The notes under the pieces were generated by a model. It did no database searches. It had not been told where the DNA came from and was given only the letters and a program-made list of their open reading frames with translations. DNA of 64,000 bases, from assembly GCA_037349315.1 (NCBI GenBank), contig JBAIAC010000008.1, positions 37,670,001 to 37,734,000 of the forward strand, given 5' to 3'. This document shows, piece by piece, positions 37,365 through 48,800 of the stretch. Position 1 is the stretch's first letter, and every line of letters begins with the position of its first letter. The stretch comes from Chelydra serpentina (taxonomy: Eukaryota > Chordata > Testudines > Chelydridae). The position numbers were made by a program, and so were the translations under genes.

Positions 37365-37774
37365 TAGAGCTGGCCAGGAATTTGTCGATGGAACTTTCTT
37401 CCATAAAAAATGCTACTTCATCAAAACTGAAACCTTTAGAGGGAACGTATCAGTTTCAATAAAACTTTAATCAGGAAGGTTTCTCAGATCCAAGATAAAA
37501 GATGTGATTTCTGGTCAAAACCAGAGAAATAGAGTAAGAGAGACCATGAAATAGCCAGGTAGGTAGCGCATGCCCCTGGGATGTGGGAGAAATAAGGTTC
37601 AAGTCAAAGTCCTACAATCAGGCTCTCTATTTGTGTGCATCTCTCTCTCTCTCTCTTCTGGTTTGAATCTTGAAAGATCTGAGTTTCTTTCTGCATGGGA
37701 ATGAAACTAAAATCCAAAACCTAAAAAAAAAAAAAAAAAGGGCTTAGCAGAAATTCTGTTTCTAGCCAGCTGTA
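37365..37774. mobile_element. TAGAG-family element with perfect 8-bp duplication
   Basis: Left end TAGAGCTGGCCAGGAA; right end TTTCTAGCCAGCTGTA, complementary at 13 of 16 positions. The octamer ATTAACAG lies immediately outside both ends (37357-37364 and 37775-37782), a perfect target-site duplication as made by hAT transposases. Inside are a tRNA-like segment (37553-37625), a CT microsatellite near 37640-37660 and a 17-base poly-A run (37723-37739). No reading frame of note. Confidence 0.85.
37553..37625 (+). repeat. tRNA-like segment inside TAGAG element
   Basis: TAGCCAGGTAGGTAGCGCAT resembles an A box and GGTTCAAGTC a B box, about 55 bases apart as in tRNA genes. Related inverted segments occur in the elements at 44282 and 55194 and at 63120-63290. 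No cloverleaf was verified, and the context is a transposon. Confidence 0.5.
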
Positions 37775-37894
37775 ATTAACAGGTATGAAAAGAGAGTTAG
37801 AGTCAAATAAATCAGTCTTCAATTGTCAGAATATTTAGGGAATTATAAGTAATGACAGAACAATGATGATCATGTAATTAAGGTCCTGGAATGG

Positions 37895-38120
37895 GAGTCA
37901 GGAGAGGGTTAAATTCCTGTGTGACGTTGGCAAGACACTTAGGGTGAAAATTTCAGAAGCACCTAAGTCACTTCTAAGTCTAAGTTCCATTGACTTTCAA
38001 CCAAACTTAAGCTACTAAATTGCTTAGGCACTTTTGCAAATTTTACCCTTTTTCTCTTTGTGCTTCAATTCCTCATCTATAAAATGGGCTTAACAATGCT
38101 TCCTTTAGTCCCACCTTTTG
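37895..38120 (+). repeat. MIR-like SINE interrupted by a miniature element
   Basis: GGGAGTCAGGAGAGGGTTAA, GTGTGACGTTGGCAAGACAC, then after 38049 CTTTGTGCTTCAATTCCTCA and ATCTATAAAATGGG follow the forward MIR core. The break between CAAGACACTT and TTTCTCTTTG falls exactly where the inserted element lies. Confidence 0.6.
37941..38049. mobile_element. 109-bp miniature inverted-repeat element
   Basis: Left end AGGGTGAAAATTTCAGAAG and right end CAAATTTTACCCT are inverted repeats, and CACCTAAG pairs with CTTAGGCAC further in. It is inserted in a MIR-like SINE, whose sequence resumes on both sides. A related but degraded copy lies at 60490-60650. Confidence 0.7.
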
Positions 38121-38129
38121 TCTATTTTA

Positions 38130-38235
38130 TTTATTTAGATTGCAAACTCTCTGGGTCAGGGACTGTCTCTTACAGTGTGTTTGTACAGCACCTACCGCAA
38201 AGGGACCCCATTCTCAGTTGGGGCCTCTAGGGCTC
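38130..38235 (-). repeat. SINE-like tail block
   Basis: GATTGCAAACTCTCTGGGTC, AGGGACTGTCTCTTAC, TTTGTACAGCACCTACC and GTTGGGGCCTCTAGGG match the block at 17650-17760 in the opposite direction. Confidence 0.55.
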
Positions 38236-38265
38236 CTTCGCCCTCTGGTAATAGAAATTATTATT

Positions 38266-38318
38266 AATTATTTCAATTTATTATTATTATTATTAATAAT
38301 AATAATAATGATTGGTGC
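38266..38318. repeat. ATT/AAT trinucleotide microsatellite
   Basis: (ATT)n switching to (AAT)n, which makes a small hairpin-prone tract. Confidence 0.8.
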
Positions 38319-39489
38319 CATTGTCATGAAAATAATAAAAATAGCTGACAACTTTATTAAAAAATTAAAAAATACAAAACTACTAGAAAGACACCATAAA
38401 GGCAGAGACAAGTAAAAAGTACCCGATAGAACCAACAACGGATTGGTACCACTAAAACAATTGTATCTGCCTGGTAGCAGGAATTGTGTCTATCTAGTAA
38501 TTTTTCTTGTATGATTCTCTGTATCTTTTGTTGTTTTCTTGATCTGGCTCATCTCAGGGTCCTCTGTGAAAATTATGTATTCTATTGTTTCTGAAATATC
38601 CGCTTTCCCTTTTCTGACACAATGAAGTAGCCATGTTTGCCCATTACTATCTGTATCCCCTAACAGGAATCTCACGTCCAATTCCATAATCCAGGTTTAC
38701 AATCATATGCTGTACATAAAAAATATATTTATTGTAAGAATATAAAACTGAAGTACATGCTGGATGATGGACAACTCGCATAGAGCTAGATTCTGGAATC
38801 CTTATGGTATAGTTATGTTACATGAGATGTCGTTACCTGGAATCTTAGGATCTGATTCTGCAAAGGGCATGAGTTTTGTGTACTTATGCCAGAGGTGAAT
38901 ATCATCCTACAACTCCAAGCACAGAGCAGTAAACCTAAGAGGATGTTCTTTGAATACAAAATTATTCACATTTTTTTCAATAGCCATGCACTGGCTAAAA
39001 CAATCCTATGAAATAGTAAAAATATATAGAACTATTTTTATTTTAGATTTCACTTTGCTGCTAGTGTCATTTGAAACTGCATATGCACAAATTTCCGGAA
39101 CATCTCCAGGGGCAAAATCATTAAGGAACAAATATACTGATATCATCAGCAGTAAAAAATATTAGACTCAATATCATTGGATAGGCATATTTAAAAAATC
39201 CAAATATATATGTATATAAAGACAACAGTGTGCCCATACTAATTCTGAGGATATAGATATATCGTGTCAAGTGTGACATGGATGTATGATGTATTGTGCT
39301 ATGCATGTCTTGTGTCCTTTCTCATTATCTCAGCCTGGGGCAGGACTCAGTGTTGCCTGACAGTGGAAATATATGTACTAATGAAAGGGAAGCAGGGACG
39401 ACAACTTAATGCATAACTGTAAAATTGACTGTAGCAAAAAACTGCTGTTCTCTACAGGCCAGATTCTTCAGCCTACACTCATGATGAGA
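38319..39489. other. AT-rich non-coding stretch
   Basis: No supported gene. The frames here have no domain. Confidence 0.3.
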
Positions 39490-39690
39490 AGCCCTGGATC
39501 AGATGAGCAGGCCCACTAATGCCAATGTAGACCAAGTTGTGCAGGGCTTTGAAGCAACAGCAAGAAGCTTAAACTTGATACAGTGGATAAGAGGTAGCCA
39601 ATGGGGGGATTTGAAGAGAGGAAAGGGATGGTCAGAACTGACAGGCAAGGAAGATCATTTTAGCTGCTGCATTACAGATATGTTATCCTT
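39490..39690 (-). repeat. L2-like LINE fragment, part 1
   Basis: GGGCTTTGAAGCAACAGCAA, GCTTAAACTTGATACAGTGG and ATTTTAGCTGCTGCATTACA match the L2-like copy at about 26530-26685 in the same orientation. The match stops near 39690 and appears to resume at 42812. Confidence 0.6.
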
Positions 39691-39699
39691 TTGGCCTGA

Positions 39700-40244
39700 G
39701 TGACAAATCATTAGTCAAGGTTTGCTGCGTTGGTTCTGTTAGGAGGAGAAATTGGTGATATGAGTCAGGTATATTCTCAGTGTATTCTCTGTGTAATCTT
39801 GTTAATTACAAGAAATGTACACAAAGTCCAGTTTCCCTATACACCATAAAAGCTAACAGAAATCCCAAGTCTGCCATTCCTATGAGCTCTGTGCCCAGGA
39901 AATTCCTTCTCTCTGCTTCTTCCCAGCATCCCACTCACAAATGCTTCGCCAGGTTTTCTTATGGCTTTCTGCCTCTCTCACCCACAGCTTACAAATCCCT
40001 AAATTCCTAGGCCCTGTGTTTGTAACCAGGCAAATGCTTCAAACCACACAGCTTAATTCTGACCTGCTGTGCACCTTGGATAGTCCCCTCCATTGTTTAT
40101 ACGTGCTTTCCTACATAAAAGGGGCTTAATTGCTTCATCCACTGACTCTGAAAGAGTCCATGAGTGTGTCAAACACTTTAACAAGGTCTGTGATTGTCTT
40201 TGGATCAAAGACTCACTTGATGGCAGCCATTACCACCTTCCAGT
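39700..40244. other. Unclassified stretch inside the L2-like LINE
   Basis: This piece lies between the L2-like fragment and the CR1. It may be an LTR-like repeat, but I found no duplication or second copy in the window. Confidence 0.3.
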
Positions 40245-40480
40245 ATAACAGATATCTTGAGAAAGAGTGATGTGGGAAACTCCATAATAGATACTCAAAT
40301 TAAATGTATACCCCAAATTTAAAAAAAAAAAAATAGCAAGAGGACCAAAAAATACCACCATGACTAAACAGACTAAAAGAAGTGGTTAGAGGTAAAAAGG
40401 CATATTTTAAAAAATGGTAGTCAAATCTTACTGAGAAAAATAGAAAGGCACATAAACTCTGGCAAGTCAAGTCTAAAAGT

Positions 40481-40686
40481 TTGGGGGGAGGGATAGCTCA
40501 GTGGTTTGAGCATTAGCCTGCTAAACCTAGGATTGTGAGTTCAATCCTTGAGGGGGCCATTTAGGGATCTGGGGCAAAAATCTGTCAGGGGACAGTACTT
40601 GGTCCTACTAGTGAAGGCAGGGGACTGGACTCAATGACCTTTCAAGGTTGTTCTAGGAGATTGGCATATCTCCATTTATTTTTTTT
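40481..40686 (+). repeat. Cry-type tRNA-derived SINE
   Basis: GGGATAGCTCAGTGGTTTGA (A box) and GTGAGTTCAATCCTTGAG (B box), then GGGGGCCATTTAGGGATCTG and a tail with GGAGATTGGCATATCTCC. It is flanked by AAAAGT (40475-40480) and TTAAGT (40685-40690), a short duplication. The CR1 sequence resumes after it (ACAATTAGGCAGGCC). Confidence 0.9.
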
Positions 40687-41244
40687 AAGTACAATTAGGC
40701 AGGCCAAAAAATAATTTGAAGAGCAACTTGCAAAAGATGCAAAAACTAACAGCAGATTTTTAGGGACATCCAAAGCAGGAAGCCTGCTAAACAATCCGTG
40801 GGGCCTCTGGATGATCAAGGTGCTAAAGGAGCACTTAAGGAAGTCAAAGTCATTGCAGAGAAGCTAAATCAATTCTCTAAAGTCTTCACTGTAGAGGATG
40901 TGAGAGAGATTCCCAAGCCTGAGCCTTTATTTTTAAGTGACAAATCTGAGGAACTGACCCAGATTGAGGTGTCGATAGAGGTGGTTTTGGAATAAATAGA
41001 TAAAATAAACAGTAATAAGGCACCAGATCCAAATGGTATTCACTCAAGGGTTCTGAAGGAACTCAAATATGAAATTGCAGAACTACTAACTGTAGTATGT
41101 AACCTATCATTTAAATCAGCTTCTGTACCAGATGACTCGAGTTTAGTGAAAGTGATGCCAATTTAAAAAAAAATGAGTCCTGGAAATTACAGACCAGAAA
41201 ACCTAACTTCAGTACCAAGCAAATCAGTTGAAACCATGAATATA

Positions 41245-41425
41245 TAATCCACACACCTCCTGGGTGTTGTGCTCTGTCCCATCAAGTGGCACTAAGACCA
41301 CTTAGAGAGAGATTAATGAGTCTCCTACAGCCTTAGCAAAGGGCCACGTGGCTTTTAGCTCATGCAGTAGAGGCTCATGCACTAAACTTCAGAGGTTCCA
41401 GGTTCACCGGGATCTGTTGGTGTTA
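41245..41425 (+). repeat. tRNA-like SINE inserted in CR1
   Basis: CR1 coding sequence stops near GTTGAAACCATG (41230) and resumes at AACAGAATTATCAGACAC (41428). Between them lies a block with TTTTAGCTCATGCAGTAGAG, resembling an A box, and GAGGTTCCAGGTTC, resembling a B box. The head comes after a long leader (CTCCTGGGTGTTGTGC), so this is a different SINE type from Cry. Confidence 0.6.
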
Positions 41426-42811
41426 TAAACAGAATTATCAGACACATAGATGAACATGATTTGTTGGGGAAAGAGTCAATCTGGCATTATTTCCTCACAC
41501 ATCCATTACAATTCTTTTAGGGGGTTAATAAACATGTGGACAAGGGTAATCCAGTGTACTTGGACTTTCAGAAAGCCTTTGACAAGGTTCCTCACCCAAG
41601 GGTCTTAAACAAAGTAAGCTGTCATGGGATAAGAGAGAAGGTCCTCTTACGGATTAGTAACTGGTTAAAAGACAGTAAACAAAGAGTAGGAATAGTCAGT
41701 TTTCAGAATGGAGAGAGGTAAATAGCTACATCCTCCAGGGATCTGTACTGGAAACAGTCCTAATCAACATATTCATAAATTATCTGGAAAAAGGGATAAA
41801 CAGTGAGGTAGCAAAATTTACAGACAATACAAAATTACTCAAGATAGTTAAGTCTAAAGCAGACTGTGAAGAGTTACAAAAGAACCTCACAAAATTGAAT
41901 GCCTGGGCAACAAAATCGTAGATAAAATTCAGTGTTGATAAATGCAAAGTAATGCACATTGGAAAACAATCTCAACTATGCGTAAAAAAACGATGGGGTC
42001 TAAATTAGCTGTTAGAACTCAAGAAAGAGATATTGGAGTAATTGTGAATAGTTCTCTGAAAATATCTGCTCGGTGTGCAGGAGCAGTCAAAAGAATTATA
42101 GGAGCCATTAGGAAAGGGATAAATAATAAGAGAGAATATCATAATGCCACTATATAAAGCTATGTTATGCCCACACCTTGAATACTGCATGCAGTCCTGG
42201 TTACCCCATCAAAATATATTAGGATTGGAACAGATACAGAGAAAGTCAAGAAAAATAGGGGTGTGGAACAGCTTCCATATGACAAGAGATTAAAAAGACC
42301 GGGATAGTTCATTTTGGAAAACAGATGATTAAGGGAGGATATGATAGAAGTCTATAAAATCATGACTGGTGTGGAGAAAGTGATTAGGGAACTGTTATCC
42401 ATTCACATAACACACGAACCAGAAGCACCCAATGAAATTAATAGGCAGCAGGTTTAAAACAAACAAAAGGAAGTACTTCTTCACACAACACACAGTGAAC
42501 ATGTGGAACTTGTTGCCAGGGGATGTTGTGAAGGCCAAAAATATAACTCGTTAAAAAAAATTAGGAAAATTCATGGAGGACAGGTCCATCAATGGCTATT
42601 AGCCAAAATGATCAGGGATGCAATCCCATGCTCTGGGTGTCCTAATCTTCTAACTGCCAGAAGCTGGGAGTGAACAACAGGGGACAGATCACTCAGAAAT
42701 TTCACCGTTCTGTTAATTTCCTCTGAAGCACCTGGCATTGGCCACTGTTGGAAGACAGGATACTGAGCTAGATGGACTGTTGGTCTGATCCAGTATGGCT
42801 GTTCTTAGGAA

Positions 42812-43165
42812 AGCCAGAAAGAGGAGGATGTCATAATCAAGACAGGACATGACTACCGTGTGGAAAATTATTTTAGCCATCAGTACAGAAAGGAAGGGCC
42901 AGATTTTTTTGATCAAAGAATAAAGTAGTCCTGATAACAGCTTGGATGTGTGGCGGGAAAGAGAGGTAAGAGTCCAAGGTGCAATCACCGTCACAGCGAT
43001 CACAAAAGGCACAACAGGTAAGATGATGCGATAGAATAGGAAGCTTGGTTTTGGCCATGTTGATCTTGAACTTGTGGCACAGCATCCTGGATGATATGTT
43101 AGACAGGGAATGAGATGTTCAAGAATATGGGTGTAGAAAGGTACATTGGGGACAAAGGAAATTTA
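42812..43165 (-). repeat. L2-like LINE fragment, part 2
   Basis: CCAGAAAGAGGAGGATGTCA, TCATAATCAAGACAGGACAT and TTTGGCCATGTTGATCTTGA continue the L2-like sequence begun at 39490, compared with the copy at 26700-27010. The minus-strand frame 42713-43012 includes a remnant of the RT C-terminal part. Confidence 0.55.
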
Positions 43166-44273
43166 AAAATGTATGACTTAGATGCCGATTACAGAACCCT
43201 GTACTGCTGCACCAGAGCCAGCACACAGAGTGCCATTGTGTAGGTTTCTGGAGAGGTTAAAATAAATCCTTGCACTCTCCCGTCTCTCCCAGCAAATCTG
43301 CAGAGCCAAGCACAATCAATCTCTTAATTTATGATACAATACTGGTGAGAGAATACTCAACATCCTTTTAACCAATGTTATTTTAATAGGTGTGAAAATA
43401 CATACTTAACTTCAACACATCCTATATCAAATCAAGCAATTTTTATGGCATTTTTCAGGTGTTACCTAACAAATTATTAGTAACCTCATGTATGGGGCTC
43501 ACAAAACATCATAACAGTGCAATATCCATTTTTCAGTGGAGAGGGGTTTAATTGTCTAATAATTAAAGCCTCAATCATAGCATAGAAAATAGAGACAACT
43601 TTCCAAATCCACCAAAGGAAGAGCCATTACAACATTCCTAATGAACTTGCTAACATAACCTGAAATATGTTGGCAAATAATTGTAAATAAAATTAACAAA
43701 GCATACATCGTGTTCAAAAAGTGTTAACATTCATATAAAGCAAACAGGATATATTGTTCAGCAACTGAAAGAATTGCACAGAATGAATAATTCTGTTATT
43801 ATAAGTCCCTACACAGTGACTGCTGTTTATCTGCATTCTATTGTATAATAAACAAGTACAGTACTAACAGGTAGAGAATACTGTAGTATCATATAGCTTG
43901 AAAGAAGGGTAATTTTTAGAGGCTTTATTTTACAGTGAAAAGTACATGATGGAAGGCAAACCTGGTACTACTGAGAGGGTGCATGCAACCCGCAACCCAA
44001 ATGGCAAACCATTAACTTTTTCAACCACTAAGTCAAAAAACACCAGTGGCAGAATCTCATATTATATGTTTCAGCTGAAAACCTTTTGCAAATATTAAAA
44101 AAGGCACAATTCTGATTTCCATGCAAAATCCTAGGATTGACATGCTTTTGCCACCAGCATAATAACCCTCTCTTTAAAGTCATCTTTCAGATTTTGTTAA
44201 AAACGGTCAACCAGGAAGTACAGGCCACTGTTGTATGAACAAGGCCATTTTATGGCTCTGGGGTGAGAAGCAT
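43166..44273. other. AT-rich non-coding stretch
   Basis: No supported gene or repeat boundary. Confidence 0.3.
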
Positions 44274-44281
44274 GTTAGAAA

Positions 44282-44735
44282 TAGAGCTGGGTTGGAAACT
44301 ATTTTCTCCTCCCATTAAATTTTTTGATTTCCAATTCTTATCCCATTCTGCATTGGGACAAACTGGAGACCTCTGAAAAAAATACGAAGAGGAAAACAAA
44401 GAGCACGGGAGAGAAACACCCCTATCCCCCACACATGCCAGAATAACCCATAGCTAGGGCATTCACCTCAGATGTGGGAGACCTAAGTTAATATCTTTGT
44501 TCTGCCTAATTCAGAGGAGGGATATGAACCTGTATTTCCTACATCCCAAGTGAGTGCCTTGGGCTAACGGCTATTCGGGTGGAGGTTTTCTTAACCAAAA
44601 AATTCTCTGAATGTGAGAAACCTTCCCAATGAAAGTTTTACTGAAACTGGTGCAATTTTGGAAAAAGTTTCAGTTTTCATGAATTGGCATTTTTAGATTA
44701 AAAATGTTTTGTTGAAAAATTCTCAGCTGGCTCTA
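44282..44735. mobile_element. TAGAG-family element with tRNA-like inverted centre
   Basis: Left end TAGAGCTGGGTTGGAAAC; right end CTCAGCTGGCTCTA. Flanks GTTAGAAA and GTAAAAAG match at 5 of 8 positions. The centre (44450-44580) is an inverted repeat: GGGCATTCACCTCAGATGTG on the left against CATCCCAAGTGAGTGCC on the right. It resembles a tRNA head in both directions. Confidence 0.65.
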
Positions 44736-44743
44736 GTAAAAAG

Positions 44744-45970
44744 GTCACATTAACATATGAGCTTTCTGTTGTTCATTTGGACATTAAGGAGGGCAGACAA
44801 AAGCAATAGAATCAGTGGAAATATTTTGTGCACATACATAAAATAGGCAGTGAACAGAAGTGAATATATAATATAGCCTTCCTTCTCTGCTTTACAGTCA
44901 GGGCTTGCTTTTGCTTCCATCAGAACAGTAAACATGTTTAATTGATCTGGCCAAGGAGAGCGATAGACACAAATGAGTTCCAGAACTTTCTAAGGGAAAA
45001 CACTCTGCACTCTGTAAATACCCAAGTAGGATATAGGACTGTTGTTGTCTTTTGTTCTCTCCCAGTACAGTGGCTCCTAAGTAGAAATGATTTATGTGAC
45101 TGTTCACCTATTTTAAAATGAATGTACTTTTGCCACATTCACATTCCCTTTTTATTCACTTTCTGTGAATATCTGAATGATTGAAGTTTACTAGCATAAA
45201 TGTTTCCAGAAAGGATGTGATAAAAGTCACATATGTGACCAATTTTGGAAATATTATATTAAAATTATACACAAAAGTAGCCATGACAAATGTGCTCCCC
45301 CTTACTTCCAGGAGGCAGATGATATCACAACTAACCAATGTAGCTTGAAGATAAAATCTGGAGCAGTGAATTCTGACAATTGTTTCAGACTTTTTCTATA
45401 AAGATAAAAAATTGTCAAACAATTGTTAAATTGTTAAATTTCAAACAATAAAAACATCCAAAGATACTTCAATAGGTTTGAAGATCTTCTGTGAACAGAA
45501 AAGCAGACTGCATTTGTCTGATATATTTGCAAATTATTCACTAAATTCTACTTATCAGTGACCTCTCTCTGTACATTGCCCTCACACTTCACCTTAGTAT
45601 ATGGTTGAGCTGTGACAGATTAAACAGATGGCTCTGGTGGCAGTTACACTCCCAGCATCTGATATGTTATGGAAAGGAGATTTGTCATGAAGACCATGTC
45701 ATGGTCTGGTGAAGATTGGAGAGGATTTTTTTATATCTTCCACTATTCCATCCACAAAGTCATGAGAAGTGAAATTGCTCCAAATGGTTCACATTGACAG
45801 CCAGTTAAATGTCTGTTGTCTTGGCCAATAATGAAATAAGGGCTTTCACTTTGTACAAAGATTTCCTTGTTGTCTGAGGACAAAATTAATCATACCAAGT
45901 AGGGGGAAGAGCCATGTACTTAGGAGACAAATGTACTTAGGAGACAACATCTTCTTTGGATGAGTTTTTT
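44744..45970. other. AT-rich non-coding stretch
   Basis: No supported gene. Short frames lack domains. Confidence 0.3.
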
Positions 45971-46132
45971 CAGGAGTTCCCGAGTGGCTTCTTTAAGAGG
46001 CAAGTTTTAAATTTAATTTAAATACAATTTTAATTAATTTAAATTAAATTTTAAACTTTCCTCTTATTAAAGGCAAAAAAACACAAACCAAAAGAAAAGG
46101 CCAGTCTTAAAGAAGCCAATTCGGCATTCCTG
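45971..46132. mobile_element. Miniature palindromic element
   Basis: CAGGAGTTCCCGAGTGGCTT and GGCTTCTTTAAGA at the left are mirrored by TCTTAAAGAAGCC and AATTCGGCATTCCTG at the right, around an AAATTTAATTTAAAT centre. The CAG/CTG ends suggest hAT, but the flanking octamers do not match. Confidence 0.6.
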
Positions 46133-46499
46133 CAAAAATTCATATATTATACATCTCTATACACATCCAAAGTCAATGGGCTAAACTGTCTCCTTTGCTG
46201 AACATTTACTAACTCTAAAAAAACAAAGCAATCAGCTATGGGGAAAGTCATTCATTTTCATAGTACTGAGTCAAAAACTAAAACCCTGCACACTTACATA
46301 GTGTATGCATTCATCCAAGATTCAAACAAGTAGAAAATAAAGTGCTACATTTACTAGGTAAGGCCAGATTCCAATGCCCCTACTTACAATTAGTAGTATT
46401 CTTACTTCATAAACATCAGTTGGACTATTTGTGGAGTGAAGTGCTCCTCAGTTTGATTAAAATTAATTGTTATGATTGGGTCAGTAATCATCCTGATAT

Positions 46500-47110
46500 T
46501 TTCCTCTTTTTCTATCAAAAAATATTTAGGCAGAAAATATAGTTCCTGCAAAATGGAAACTTTCCATAGGAAAAATTCAATGACAGCCAACATTTTACTA
46601 TTTTCCTTTTGAAAAATCAAAATACAATGTTTAGGTTTGTGTTGGTTTGACCCAAACTGAACATTTTTATATGTTGAATTGAACCAAAATACTTTGTTTT
46701 TGAGTGACTTTGACATTAAACTGCACCTTCCTAGTGTGCTGTGATGCCTCATGGGAGTTGTAGATCAGGTGCTTCATGCCCCCATTCTCACCAAAGTCCC
46801 ATGATGCATTACACTCTCCCTTATGAACGAGCTGTACTGTGCATCATGGCAGAGGAGTGGTGCCAGGTACCCTGGCATGGAGGGAAGAATGACAGCATGA
46901 GGCACCTGAACTACAACGTCCATGAGGCACTGGGACACCTAGATGCAGGACAATGTTGATCTGATTTGAAATGAGCTGTTTCAATATTTCTAGATCCAGG
47001 TTTGGTTTTTTTAAAAATTTTCTGTTCCATGGTAAATGTAGATATTTCAGCTTTTCATCCAGTTTGGAGTGAATACAGATGTTGAAATATCAGAATTTCC
47101 CGGATGGTAA
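46500..47110. mobile_element. Long palindromic element with a distinct centre
   Basis: AT-rich arms (CAAAATGGAAACTTTCCAT on the left, ATGGTAAATG and GAAATATCAGAATTTCC on the right) flank a centre at 46740-46935. There GATGCCTCATGGGAGTTGTA and CAGGTGCTTCATGC pair with GCATGAGGCACCTG and CTACAACGTCCATGAGGCAC. Arms look like the TAGAG family, but the end sequences are unclear. Confidence 0.5.
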
Positions 47111-47616
47111 TCTGATTTTCACTCAGCTGTCTCCATAAGCATCTTACACAAATAAAGATGCATAGATTGCAATTTTTTTAAATATATATGTTTGGGGGGA
47201 AAATACAATAGCTAAAGAATTAGTCACATGATCAATAAATAATGAATCCTCAAAAATTCCTCCTTTGTAAAGTTAACATCATCTAAGGTCTCCAGGTTGT
47301 AAGCACATTAACTGAACATATCCGTGTTCATTTGCCAATTTGGGTTCATAATATTCCTGTTACTCAATCAATGAGTGGCACCATCTTGGACTTTCCTAAT
47401 GCACTTTACAAACAAATAAATGAATGACCTGCAGGAAGGATATAACAGCATTTTCATTGGTCAAAACATGGATTCTTAATACATGATCATACTGGAGACT
47501 CATAGAGGGAAAGCTATGTACCCTCTTGAAGTCTCAGGTCAGCAGAGCATTTAAGAATGTGCTTATGTCCCAAATGAAATAGATAGGATTTATGAACATG
47601 CTTAAAGTTAAGCATG

Positions 47617-47745
47617 GAGTGGTGTTGTAACTGTGTTGGTCTCTCAATATTAGAGAGACAAGATAGAGCTCTGTGAAAGCTTGAAATCTTGTCTCTCTTA
47701 CCAACAAAAATTGGTCCATTAAAAGATACTACCTCTCCCACCTTG
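47617..47745 (+). repeat. Penelope-like repeat fragment
   Basis: GGTGTTGTAACTGTGTTGGT, then AGAGAGACAAGAT at 47652-47664 with its complement ATCTTGTCTCTCT at 47686-47698 enclosing AGAGCT and AAGCTT, then ACCAACAAAAATTGGTCCA. Two further fragments share these blocks (48464-48575 and 52856-52990). I connect it to Penelope-like elements from memory of turtle repeats, so the class is tentative. Confidence 0.5.
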
Positions 47746-48463
47746 TCTTTTTAAAGTTAAGCATGTGTCTTTAAGATATTGCTTAAATAGGCCTATGTAT
47801 TTAACTAAATGAAGCCCTTTACTGGTTTGGATAGCTTATAGCTACTTTAGGCATTTTGGCGACACCTGCCATATACATCAGGTATTTCTGCTCTAATTCT
47901 TTTCTAATTTGAAATTTGGTTATGGAAAATTGGTGTTACATGATGTACAGCTTCTACGAATAGACATAGCAGCTGGCATATATAAGTAGAACACTGCTTG
48001 ATTGATTTGACAAGGGTAATTCATTTAGATTTACTGTATTTATCTGTCAGTTTTTCAATGACCAGAAAAAATGTACATCAGATATCTTGAATTATGCTCG
48101 ATTTTACCTGTCTAAAACCACTCTTAGGCAAACATGAGCTGTTTCATCAGACTGTCCACGTCCTGTCTTTATCTCTTCCATTTCATAAAATTGGCTAAAC
48201 ATTAACTGATTGTCTCTACTCTCGTTTAACCAAGTAAACATTCTGCACAGCCAGCCCGAATAAGGATTTCTGGTCTCACATGAAATAATAATTGCTTCTA
48301 ATTCACCAGTAATTTAAAAATTAGTGTTCTGACCCCCAAATCACATGATACTGGGGCAGTTTAAACAGAACAATGACTTAAGCAGTTATGTTTAGATGCT
48401 TTTCAGCCCCCACAAAAATACAATTAACATTTTGTATTAGTTGATAAACAAGTTGAAATATAT

Positions 48464-48575
48464 GCTGTGTAGTCGTAGCTGTGTCAGTCCCAGGACATTA
48501 GCGAGACAAGGTGAGTGAGATAATATCTGTATTGGACCAACTTCTGTTGGTGAGAGAGACGATGTATGTAAAATA
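48464..48575 (+). repeat. Penelope-like repeat fragment
   Basis: GTCGTAGCTGTGTCAGTCCC, AGCGAGACAAGGTGAGTGAG, AATATCTGTATTGGACCAAC and TTCTGTTGGTGAGAGAGAC are the same ordered blocks as in the 47617 and 52856 fragments. Confidence 0.5.
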
Positions 48576-48669
48576 GACACCCATTTAAAATTGCTCTAAA
48601 ATAAAATTCTAGATAAAAACAGTTCTGTTTATTGTTAATAAATTACTACATATTTTTTATTTTAACAAC

Positions 48670-48800
48670 CTAGAGTTTCTTATAGTTTAAGGCATAAAAG
48701 GCCCATTAGATTATCCAGTCAGATCTCCTGTATATCACAGAAAAATACCCAAATACCACATTACACCCAAATGTGCCCATGTTAAGCCCATCTTAGTCCT
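48670..48800 (-). repeat. CR1/L3-type LINE 3' fragment
   Basis: GGCATAAAAGGCCCATTAGA, TTATCCAGTCAGATCTCCTG and TATATCACAG follow the CR1 3' region in reverse complement. Only about 130 bases remain. Confidence 0.55.

Larger units (their letters stand above)
40245..42811 (+). pseudogene. CR1-type LINE with two SINE insertions
   Basis: The plus strand carries the linker and RT region in order. 40798-40995 encodes GPLDDQGAKGALKEVKV and VFTVEDVREIPKPEP. 41536-41721 encodes PVYLDFQKAFDKVPHP, the motif A aspartate, and ISNWLKDSKQRVGI. Then come FTDNTKLLK-like (a decayed FADD motif) near 41815 and DKCKVMHI near 41940. The 3' end reads GACAGGATACTGAGCTAGAT and ATCCAGTATGGCTGTTCTTA (42750-42811), the usual end of this CR1 group. 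Several stops and deletions disable it, the N-terminal endonuclease is missing, and SINEs interrupt it at 40481 and 41245. It appears to have inserted into an L2-like LINE. Confidence 0.85.

Noticed and set aside
40481..40570. Possible tRNA gene
   Set aside because: Good A and B boxes, but the sequence continues into a SINE body and tail present three times in the window.
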